The notes below the pieces were generated by a model. That model was given only the letters and a program-made list of their open reading frames with translations, ran no database searches and was not told the origin of the DNA. From NCBI GenBank assembly GCA_902459845.2, contig CABPSV020000451.1:1-15902 (forward strand): 15,902 nt of DNA, given 5' to 3'. Position 1 is the first letter of the stretch; the number at the start of each line of letters is the position of its first letter. This DNA is from Hepatocystis sp. ex Piliocolobus tephrosceles. Its lineage: Eukaryota; Apicomplexa; Aconoidasida; Haemosporida; Plasmodiidae. A program made the translations under genes and the position numbers. This document shows, piece after piece, positions 7,786 through 15,431 of this stretch.

Positions 7786-7820
<35 letters not shown>

Positions 7821-8719
7821 AAACAAACAAACAACTATTTAATTCATTCATTATTTTTTATACATTTATATCACTTTTTTTTGTGAGAATTGTAAAACGA
7901 AAATTTTATTTTGACTTGTATAATAATTATAAATATGTAATATATTGTTTAATTTCTTTTCTTCTCTCTCCCCCCTCAAAAAAAAAAAAATAAAATAAAA
8001 TTTTTCAAAATTTGGTCTTTTCATGTGGTTTTTTGTGTCTCTCCACCACACACACACAAAATATCTTTGTTGCTACATATAACATTTTATGTATGTACAT
8101 ATACATATATCTATATATATATGTACCGTAGTTTGTCAAAAAACATGTTTTGTACATGCATTTGCAACAAATGTTTACATTAACTTATATTATTTTTCTT
8201 TTTTTTTATGTATTCATATGTGTTTGTATATATATATATATATATATATAAACTTTAGTAATTTATTCTAAAAGATGTACATTTTAACACAAAATAATTC
8301 GATAAAAAAAAGTGTTGCATTTATAACAAATTTAATTCAAAGAATATCAGCTAAGTTAAATAAAAGCCCTAACCAGCTTATAATATGGTTATAAAAAAAA
8401 AAAAAAATTAAAAACAGTTAGTATGAAGCAACAAGGGAATGCAATAAAAGCTACGTAAACTGGATGTTAATGTGTAAAATACATATATATGTGATGACAT
8501 TGATAGTGACTAAAAAAAAAAAAAAAAAAAAAAATGTATGCTTTTACAAAAAAACAAAACAAGTAAGCATTTTTAGATATAAAAATGGTATTTTTTATTT
8601 TTGACTAACGTCACTATTTATATCACATTGCAATTCTGAATGCAAAAGTATAAATATTTATTATTTGACATGTTTTTTTTTTTTTTTTCAACTAAGTTAA
8701 TAAAATGGTTCTAAAATGT
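7785..8719. other. Convergent intergenic region (0.93 kb), 3' flanks of the 6945 gene and the SLX9-like gene
   Basis: I see no gene. It contains an A run right after the stop at 7784 (about 7791-7818), (CAAA)n, a pyrimidine-rich CTTCTCTCTCCCCCC block near 7961-7976, a short (CA)n near 8047-8057, (TA)n at about 8227-8250, and A or T runs near 8390, 8512 and 8672. Short open frames here look like low-complexity noise. Confidence 0.7.
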
Positions 8720-9526
8720 TTACTTTGTCTTTAAAACATTGTTAGCAAATTCTAGAGGATTGTTCAAAAATTTTTTTGAAGCCATTATTTCATCATATTG
8801 GTTAAGTATATTAGATCTTTTTTTGTTTTTTTTATTACTGTTAATAATGGGGTTGTTGTTGTTCTTATTGTTGTTCTTGCTCCTGTTCTTATTCTTGTTA
8901 TTAATGTTGTCCTGATTGATATCCTTACTGTTGTTAACATTGCCATGCTTACTACCTTCATCTGCTGTACTAGAGTTAATAATCTTTTGGGGTGTATCAT
9001 TGTTTGATATTTTATGTAAATTACTATTATTATCCAACAGTTGGTTCACTTCTTGCAATGCTCCATCAATACACTTAACAGAAGTTGAGTGTTCACTTTT
9101 GTTTTTAATTTTATGAAAAATGTTTGATACGTTATTGTTTATCTCAATTCGTGCTTTATTTTTTATTAGTTTTTCTATTAAATTATTTTTTTTAATTTTA
9201 AAATTTAATTTTTTTACTTTTTTTCTACGTTTAGTTTGGCTTTTTGTTTCATTGATTAATTCATTTTTTGCTTGACACTTTTTAGCATCTTCAGTTTGTT
9301 TTAAATATCGTTTGTAAATTGTCATGAATTGTTTAGCAACATTGTCACTTTTATTTTTATTACTACTTTTTTCATGTCTTGTTTCTTTTTCTTCTTTTTT
9401 TTCTTCAATTCTTTCTTCTTTTTTCTTTTCTATTTCTTCCGCTTTTTTTTTGTTTATTTCAAATTTTAGCTTTTCATCATAAGGGGTATCGATTCTATAC
9501 TTTTTTCTTTCTCTTGTTATTTTCAT

Positions 9527-9529
<3 letters not shown>
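8720..9529 (-). CDS. Lysine-rich protein with SLX9-like C-terminus (putative ribosome biogenesis factor), 269 residues
   Basis: Single-exon frame beginning with two consecutive ATGs (9529-9524) directly after a 50-nt A run on the coding strand. Residues 20-52 are a highly charged helix or coiled coil (KKKAEEIEKKKEERIEEKKE). Residues 98-125 are strongly basic (KSQTKRRKKVKKLNFKIKK), plausible as a nuclear or nucleolar signal. Residues about 175-240 are N/S/K-rich low complexity. The C-terminus, ILNQYDEIMASKKFLNNPLE then FANNVLKTK, resembles the end of the SLX9 family (F..vL....F..nPl..i..hL). SLX9 is a nucleolar 40S pre-ribosome factor. The basic, nucleolar-like composition agrees, but only about 25 residues carry the resemblance. 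If the SLX9 link is wrong, this is simply a conserved-type basic protein of unknown function. Confidence 0.75.

Positions 9530-9578
<49 letters not shown>
9529..9578 (+). repeat. T run (50 nt) abutting the start codon of the SLX9-like gene
   Basis: Uninterrupted T on the + strand. On the coding strand this is an A50 tract whose last base is the A of the first ATG. The leader would be essentially poly(A). Confidence 0.95.
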
Positions 9579-9579
<1 letters not shown>

Positions 9580-10069
9580 TTAGTCTATCATCCGAATTTA
9601 CACTCCCCGTGAATACAAGAAAAGTTGCGCTAGCTTTTTGATAATAACTAATTCAACATTTTTTACCTGTTTTTGTGTTCATGTATATCTTTCTCCAAAT
9701 AAAAAAAAAAAAAAAAAAAAATAGCGCTATTTTGTTGTTTTTTTAAAAAATGTTCAATATTTTATGAACGAGTCATAGCTTTTACGCATATATAATTATG
9801 ACTTATAAACAGATAAAAAAAAAAAAAAAAAAAACAATTAGCTGAATGGCTAAATAGATAAATAGGCAAATGTCCCAATAGCCGAATATCCAAATAATAT
9901 ATATATATATATATATATATTTTTTCCCCTTAAGTATGCATGTAGTTTAAACAAATTCACATATGTCCATATATGTATGTGGGTATCTCGAATAAAATAA
10001 ATGTACTAAAGGTTAAAATGTTGAAATAAATAAAAGTGAATATAAAAAAAATTGCCACAACAGTACAAG

Positions 10070-10100
<31 letters not shown>

Positions 10101-10231
10101 ACATTATTAAAAAAAAAGTTACATTATTAAAAAAAAAGTTAAAATATTAAAGAAAAAGCCAAATTATTAAAGAACAAGCCAAATTATAAAAAAAAAAAAA
10201 GAAACAAGTTGATAAACAACAAAAAAAAAAA
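9530..10231. other. Tandem intergenic region between two minus-strand genes (0.7 kb)
   Basis: No gene seen. It holds the A/T run at the downstream gene's start, a patch of slightly higher complexity at 9590-9680, A runs near 9700 and 9815, (TA)n at about 9897-9920, and a 20-bp tandem array just past the stop of the pseudouridine-synthase-like gene. It must contain both that gene's 3' end and the next gene's promoter. Confidence 0.7.
10098..10197 (+). repeat. 20-bp tandem array, five units
   Basis: Units start at 10098, 10118, 10138, 10158 and 10178. The first two are GTTACATTATTAAAAAAAAA. Later copies diverge, with GTTAAAATATTAAAGAAAAA then GCCAAATTATTAAAGAACAA. The period of exactly 20 bp is kept despite base changes. 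The array lies 35-135 bp beyond the stop codon of the minus-strand gene, in its likely 3' UTR or terminator region. Confidence 0.9.
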
Positions 10232-12667
10232 TTACATCCACGAGCTGGGAAAATCATTTTCTATTTTGATATGATCATTGTTAATAGGATCAACAAATTG
10301 TAACTGGTATAATTCTAAACATAGATTGCCATTATTAATTATATGTTTAATGTTATTATTTTTGTCAATATGTATGTTCCTCTCTTTAGCATCGTTATAT
10401 ATTTTATGACTGTTTCCCATTTTGTCTTTATCACTACTATTACTACTATCATTACTATTACTACTGTTACTACTATTACTACTGTTACTACTATTACTAC
10501 TGTTACTACCATTTTTGTTCCATATGTTGTCATTTTGCTCGCATATAAAATAATTAGTACAATTAATATGTGTGGTACTTCCTGTCGAAGAAATAGGAAT
10601 ATTTTCATTAGGTATAGAAAAAGCATTAATTTTTAAATCATCTATACGATTAGTATTGTAGTATTTGTACAGATTAGTAGAGTCATTTGTTTTATCATTT
10701 ACATTTTTATTATATTTCTGATTTTGTGCATATTTATCTTCAAACATGGTAGAAGAATAGGTAGTAATTGATGTTGGTTTAGTAATAGTGGATGTATGTT
10801 TTTCAATATGTTCAAAAATAAGTTCATTAATTATAGGTTTCTTATAACATGTTTTGTCAAATATAGTATCATTTATTATTGGTGTTTTTAATTCACTAAA
10901 AAAAAAACGAATAATATCTGGTTTATGATTATCTAAAACAATAAATTTTATTAAATAAGTGTTACTAAAACTATTTTTAAAATTTATTTGTATTTGCTCT
11001 TCTCCATTCTTTGATTGGTTTTTTATATTATTTTTTTTTCTTTCTAAACAGTCTTGGTAATTTTCTATGTTATAAATTATAGAAACTTGTTCTGAATTGG
11101 TCATATTTTTATCTAAAAAATAAAAATTTCCTTCATTAAAGAGCTCGGACAAAGGGTATTTTATTTTACCAGTTTTGGGCAAAAGCAAATTATTCCACTT
11201 GGAGTTGTAAATTTCATATTTGTTGTGTATACTTTTACTACCGTCATATGTATGGTTCGTATTGACATGTGTACTACTATTACATATGTTTATGTTGGTA
11301 TTGTTGTTGCATACATTTTTAGCATAACTTTCTTCATTCAGTTTTGCCTGACTATTTTGATCAACATTTATTTCATTTTTATCATCGGAATACCTATAAC
11401 TAGAGTTATTTATTTGTGTCTCATATGAATAATTAAACTTGTTAATATTTTGACGTTTAAACAAAAACGATAATATATTATTTATACTTTTTATAGGGAC
11501 ACTTTTTTTTAACAAAGCTGACATAAAATATTTTTTATTTTTTTGAACTTCTTTACGTAACTGTGGTTTATTATTTCTAAATAGATTATAATGAGAATAT
11601 TTTTTTCCACTTTCGTTTTCTTTTTTAATCTGACTGTTCATTTGTTCTTTTAATTTTTTTATTTCTATATCAGCTAAGTTGTAACAATAGCGTGTAGAAT
11701 ATATATTATCATCAAAAAAATTATAAAATGAAAAAATATCGATAGCTTCTTTTTGTGATTCTAACGAATTTATTCGTAGTAAAATGTTTGAATTGTTATG
11801 TTTGTCATGCTTTCCTTTCATTAGTGTATTGGTTTTATCACATAATATAGCATTATTTTTTGTATTAATACTATCAACGTTGTTTGTATATACACTATCA
11901 ACGTTGTTTGTATATACACTAGCAACGTTGTTTGCATATACACTATCAACGTTGTTTGTATATACACTATCAACATTGTTTACATATTTTTTTAATTGTT
12001 CTGTGTAATGTTGTTTATTTTGTTCACTTTTTGTTATTGTGTCACTTTGAACAAAAACAAATGGATTATTTACAAGACATCTATATTTACGTATTAATTT
12101 ATTTTCATTTATCATTTGTATAAATTTTTTATATATTAGATAATCTTTACAGCATATTACTAAGCCACTAATGTATAGAGGTAACTTATATGGGTAATAC
12201 AAAGGGCTACTCATTTTATCAGAACTAAGAATAGATTCGATGTAGTATTTTTCTATAACATCGTTTTTATCATTTTCGTCATTTTTTGTATTAGTAACAT
12301 TATTATTATTATTTGTAAATTCTGTTTTAAAATCGTTGTAAAAGGATAAAGGTGAATTTGTGTATAGAAATGCATTTTTTTCAACAGTGCTTAGATTTTT
12401 TAACGCATTAACAAAATAGTTTTTTTTTAAATTATTTTCAGCACCTATTGGATCTTCGCTTTTTTTTAAGAAATCATTTTTATTTACATCCAAACAATTA
12501 GCTACATTTTTTAAAAATATATTTCCTTTCTTATTCTCTTTCGGTGTGTCTATTATTATACTTTTTTTTTTTTTTGTTAATGTCCAATGTACAGGTTTGT
12601 TAATGATAAAAAATTTATCATTCAACGTTCTATATAATAAATTAACTTCTTTATTTTGAGCTTTCAT
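10232..12667 (-). CDS. Divergent RluA-type pseudouridine synthase-like protein, 811 residues, catalytic Asp apparently lost
   Basis: RluA-family enzymes isomerise uridine in RNA. Single-exon frame; ATG at 12667. Motifs of the fold appear in order but scattered. KFFIINKPVHWTL (18-30) resembles the N-terminal 'iInKP.g' strand. YKLPLYISGLVICCKD (160-175) aligns with HRLDxxTSGLLllAKn, but proline 163 stands where the catalytic aspartate should be. INENKLIRKYRCLVN (186-200) resembles the 'K.Y.alv' strand. NHKPDIIRFFFSELKTPIIN (580-599), followed by D600, resembles 'HQIR.hl...g.PI.GD', with R587 kept. LCLELYQLQFVDP (782-794) resembles the final 'L.L HA..L.F.hP'. The motif at 167 and that at 587 are about 420 residues apart, far more than in compact enzymes, owing to N/S-rich inserts including NNVDSVYT repeats (about 230-267) and an SSN run (about 721-745). 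No membrane span or clear targeting peptide is seen. It may be an inactive RNA-binding relative; the family call is moderate. Confidence 0.75.
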   Translation of the reverse strand: MKAQNKEVNLLYRTLNDKFFIINKPVHWTLTKKKKSIIIDTPKENKKGNIFLKNVANCLDVNKNDFLKKSEDPIGAENNLKKNYFVNALKNLSTVEKNAFLYTNSPLSFYNDFKTEFTNNNNNVTNTKNDENDKNDVIEKYYIESILSSDKMSSPLYYPYKLPLYISGLVICCKDYLIYKKFIQMINENKLIRKYRCLVNNPFVFVQSDTITKSEQNKQHYTEQLKKYVNNVDSVYTNNVDSVYANNVASVYTNNVDSVYTNNVDSINTKNNAILCDKTNTLMKGKHDKHNNSNILLRINSLESQKEAIDIFSFYNFFDDNIYSTRYCYNLADIEIKKLKEQMNSQIKKENESGKKYSHYNLFRNNKPQLRKEVQKNKKYFMSALLKKSVPIKSINNILSFLFKRQNINKFNYSYETQINNSSYRYSDDKNEINVDQNSQAKLNEESYAKNVCNNNTNINICNSSTHVNTNHTYDGSKSIHNKYEIYNSKWNNLLLPKTGKIKYPLSELFNEGNFYFLDKNMTNSEQVSIIYNIENYQDCLERKKNNIKNQSKNGEEQIQINFKNSFSNTYLIKFIVLDNHKPDIIRFFFSELKTPIINDTIFDKTCYKKPIINELIFEHIEKHTSTITKPTSITTYSSTMFEDKYAQNQKYNKNVNDKTNDSTNLYKYYNTNRIDDLKINAFSIPNENIPISSTGSTTHINCTNYFICEQNDNIWNKNGSNSSNSSNSSNSSNSSNSNDSSNSSDKDKMGNSHKIYNDAKERNIHIDKNNNIKHIINNGNLCLELYQLQFVDPINNDHIKIENDFPSSWM
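10430..10512 (-). repeat. In-frame serine/asparagine trinucleotide repeat (SSN)n
   Basis: On the coding strand, AGT/AGC and AAT/AAC-type codons give NGSNSSNSSNSSNSSNSSN and continue to DSSNSSDKDK. It lies inside the pseudouridine-synthase-like gene, in an insert between conserved blocks. Such runs are common in Plasmodium proteins and usually vary in length between isolates. Confidence 0.9.
11875..11994 (-). repeat. 24-bp in-frame repeat encoding NNVDSVYT, about five units
   Basis: Units begin at 11875, 11899, 11923, 11947 and 11971, exactly 24 bp apart. They encode NNVDSVYT with one VDSVYA/NNVASVYT pair of variants. The copies are nearly identical at the DNA level, which points to recent slippage or unequal exchange. 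The array lies between the catalytic-motif block and the next conserved part of the gene. Confidence 0.95.
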
Positions 12668-13012
12668 TAAAAATTGAAAACAACACAGGGATTTACTTTT
12701 AAAGAGTTACTTTTCAGGGGTTACTTTTTTTTTTTTTTTTTTTTTTTTTTGGAATGGGTGGGGGATAATAGCATAAAGTTGATCGTGTTTTGGTTGATCT
12801 TTAAAACGGTGTAGTAAAAAAAAAAAAAGGGTAAATATATATGTGTACCTATGTATATATATATATATATTTACTTATTCATTATGTAGCTATTTCATTG
12901 GCGATTGTGTTTTTTCGAAAGTTACATAGTTTTAACATCACTGCAAAAAAACTTGCTCTTTTTTTTTTTTATTTTTTTTTTTAACTCTATATATCTATTA
13001 CTATTACTATTG

Positions 13013-13156
13013 CTGTTACTATTACTATTGCTGTTACTATTACTATTGCTGTTACTATTACTATTGCTGTTACTATTACTATTGCTGTTACTATTACTAT
13101 TGCTGTTACTATTACTATTGCTGTTACTATTACTATTGCTGTTACTATTACTATTG
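13013..13156 (+). repeat. 18-bp perfect tandem array, eight units
   Basis: Eight identical copies of CTGTTACTATTACTATTG at 18-bp spacing, with degenerate TTACTA trinucleotide-like flanks from about 12995 to 13167. On the minus strand it would encode alternating Ser-Asn within a 118-residue open frame (12922-13278); on the plus strand poly-Leu. Perfect identity between units suggests recent expansion. I do not call it coding because the flanking parts of the frame look like ordinary noncoding sequence. Confidence 0.95.
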
Positions 13157-13322
13157 CTATTACTATATACGAGTACAGTTGTTTTAAAAAACGTTAACAA
13201 CCTTTGAAATTTTATCAAAATTACATGTGAGCACATGTTATATACCCATTTACGAATGAACAAACTTATAATTGTCAAGAATGTTTGTGAAAGTTGGAAC
13301 TAAAAAGAAAAAAAATAATAAT

Positions 13323-13406
13323 CATAATAACAATAGTAATAACCATAATAACAATAGTAATAACCATAATAACAATAGTAATAACCATAATAACAATAGT
13401 AATAAT
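13323..13406 (+). repeat. 21-bp tandem array, four units
   Basis: Units begin with CAT at 13323, 13344, 13365 and 13386, with a partial copy at 13407. Forward translation is HNNNSNN-type, following an ATG at 13281 (MFVKVGTKKKKNNN). The frame then runs into a 74-nt T tract as poly-Phe, so a real protein is doubtful; a first exon ending before the T tract cannot be excluded. Confidence 0.9.
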
Positions 13407-13432
13407 CATAGTAAAATAAAAATCATATTTTT

Positions 13433-13435
<3 letters not shown>

Positions 13436-13509
<74 letters not shown>
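13436..13509 (+). repeat. T tract (74 nt)
   Basis: Uninterrupted T run directly after the 21-bp array. Confidence 0.95.
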
Positions 13510-13511
<2 letters not shown>

Positions 13512-13635
13512 TTAACATCATGACTTAAAAATTGTTGTAAAATATAAAACTTATGCACTTTATATATCCCTTTTGGTAAAAAAAAAAAAAGAAGCAAAAA
13601 CAAGGCAAAAATAAAACAACCTAAATAATATAGTA

Positions 13636-13790
13636 AGACCATATGATAATATGCAAATACATCACAGTATTCGTAACGGTATGACTATGGTAATATATGA
13701 ACGGTATTAGCTACATGATTTTGCTACATAACTGGTTTTTTTCGTTACCTAAGCCAGGTGTTTATCGATTTAATAATAAAATGGAAAATT
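13636..13790. other. Higher-complexity island with short repeats; possible noncoding RNA or relic
   Basis: This stretch is free of homopolymers longer than 7 nt and has more G+C than its surroundings. AACGGTAT occurs twice (13676 and 13700). GTAACG (13673-13678) and CGTTAC (13743-13748) could pair around a 64-nt loop, with a smaller TAGC/GCTA inside. Stops occur in all frames, so it is not a protein exon of any size. No tRNA boxes and no snoRNA box pair are convincing. It is flagged because it differs from the surrounding DNA. Confidence 0.25.
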
Positions 13791-14284
13791 TATTATTCGA
13801 TTTTTTATTTTATTTTATTTTATTTTTTTTTTTTTTTGGAATAGATGAAAACTTTTTATAATAAATATGTACATACATACATACATGCATACATAATAAT
13901 ATTATATACATATTATATACATGTGTGCTATGCATATTTTAATCAAGATAACAACATTTAGGAATAAATCAAAACATTAAATAAAAAAAATGCATTATGA
14001 AAAAAATGTTTATGGAATTACTTTGTTAAAAAAAAGAAAAACAAGCTTAAAATTAAACCATGTTATATTTTATCCCTTTTTTTTTAAATTATAAAAGTAA
14101 AAATAGTGGCATATATCACTCGTTTGAAAGTTATTTAGTTAACATGCATTTTTGTTTTGTTTTTTTTCTTTACTTATGCATTTTTACTGTACATTTTGAC
14201 TTCTACACATTTTAAAACGTGTATATATGTTTGTGTAAAGTGTACATATATATAAATGTGAGAAAGATAAAAAAAAAAAAAAAA

Positions 14285-14447
14285 ATGGGGAGTTAAAAAA
14301 ATGGGGAGTTAAAAAAAATGGGGAGTTAAAAAAAATGGGGAATTAAAAAAAATGGGGAGTTAAAAAAATGGGGAGTTAAAAAAATGGGGAGTTAAAAAAA
14401 ATGGGGAGTTAAAAAAAATGGGGAGTTAAAAAAATGGGAGTTAAAAA
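14285..14447 (+). repeat. 16-17-bp tandem array, ten units, each with a G run
   Basis: Core ATGGGGAGTTAAAAAAA repeated at 14285, 14301, 14318, 14335, 14352, 14368, 14384, 14401, 14418 and 14434. Length varies only in the A run. One unit reads GGGGAATT and the last GGGAGTT. All G is on the + strand. Each full unit contains ATG GGG AGT TAA (or AAT TAA), a complete four-codon frame. Confidence 0.95.
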
Positions 14448-14781
14448 CGTAAGTTAAAAATGCATGTTAAAAAAAAACGTGAATTTTAAAAAAGAGTTAC
14501 TCCTCCGTTATTTATTCTTATTATGCCATTAGTTAAATATTGACTTATAAATATTTTTATCATTCCTATTTTTATACTTATTTTTCTGTGTTAATAAAAA
14601 CTAGCAATTTTTGTTTTATGTTTTTTTGTGTCTCATATATATATATATATATATATATTAAAACATTTATTAATGTTTTTGTTAGTGTATGCGTAGAGGA
14701 GAGAGAAGAAAAAGTGTACCCACAGACGTTTACTCACTAGTATAAGACGTACATAAAAGTACATTTTAAATGTAAGCACTA

Positions 14782-14784
<3 letters not shown>

Positions 14785-14820
<36 letters not shown>
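14785..14820. repeat. (TA)n microsatellite, about 35 bp
   Basis: The longest (TA)n in the window. Others are at about 817-835, 1179-1204, 7250-7279, 8227-8250, 9897-9920, 12852-12870 and 14636-14659. Confidence 0.95.
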
Positions 14821-14823
<3 letters not shown>

Positions 14824-14956
14824 CATATAATTTTGGTATATGTTTTATGTTAAGTTATTTTAATCATGCACTTATAAACACGTTTAAACCTTAATTTTTG
14901 GTATGGTATTTTTTACAGTTTTTAATTTTTTTTTTTCATATTTTTACAAAAATTGT

Positions 14957-14958
<2 letters not shown>

Positions 14959-15018
<60 letters not shown>
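14959..15018 (+). repeat. T tract (60 nt)
   Basis: Uninterrupted T run in the gene-free right part of the window. Confidence 0.95.
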
Positions 15019-15020
<2 letters not shown>

Positions 15021-15392
15021 TATATATTTATATATAAGTACATAATTTATATGTATTATTGATTAATCCTTTATTTAAAACTTCAAATTACAAAAATTGA
15101 AAAAAAAAGCACTTGATAAATAAACGTATGTTATTTATTTCTAGCACGTAAGTACCCTTTTTTTTTCTTTTTTTTTCCTTTTTTTCTTTTTTTTTTGCAA
15201 TTTGAGCAGTTATAATTATATATACAATTAATTAAATATATACATGAGTACAAATTATTATATATATATAAACATATTTCTATTGAATACATCTGCATGG
15301 TTTATATATTTTATACGTTTTTTCATTACGACCTCTTCAATTGAATAAAACATATACCTTTTTTTATGATATCAAAGCTAAATTTTTTTTTT

Positions 15393-15431
15393 TATTTTAT
15401 TTTATTTTATTTTATTTTATTTTTTTTTTTT
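15393..15431 (+). repeat. (TTTTA)n tract
   Basis: About six TTTTA pentamers flanked by T runs. Confidence 0.85.

Noticed and set aside
12922..13278. Minus-strand 118-codon frame with a Ser-Asn run, as a gene
   Set aside because: The central half is the perfect 18-bp array. The N-terminal and C-terminal parts look like background A/T-rich DNA. Kept only as a finding.
13013..13406. CRISPR-like array
   Set aside because: Units are contiguous with no unique spacers, and the genome is eukaryotic.
13272..13523. Forward frame with NNHNNNS repeats, as a gene
   Set aside because: It depends on the 21-bp array and a 74-nt T tract, and the only ATG gives about 10 residues of unique sequence.
14285..14447. 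GGGG array as telomeric or subtelomeric repeat
   Set aside because: The unit does not match the GGGTTYA telomere heptamer or known subtelomeric repeats, and it is flanked by internal-type sequence.
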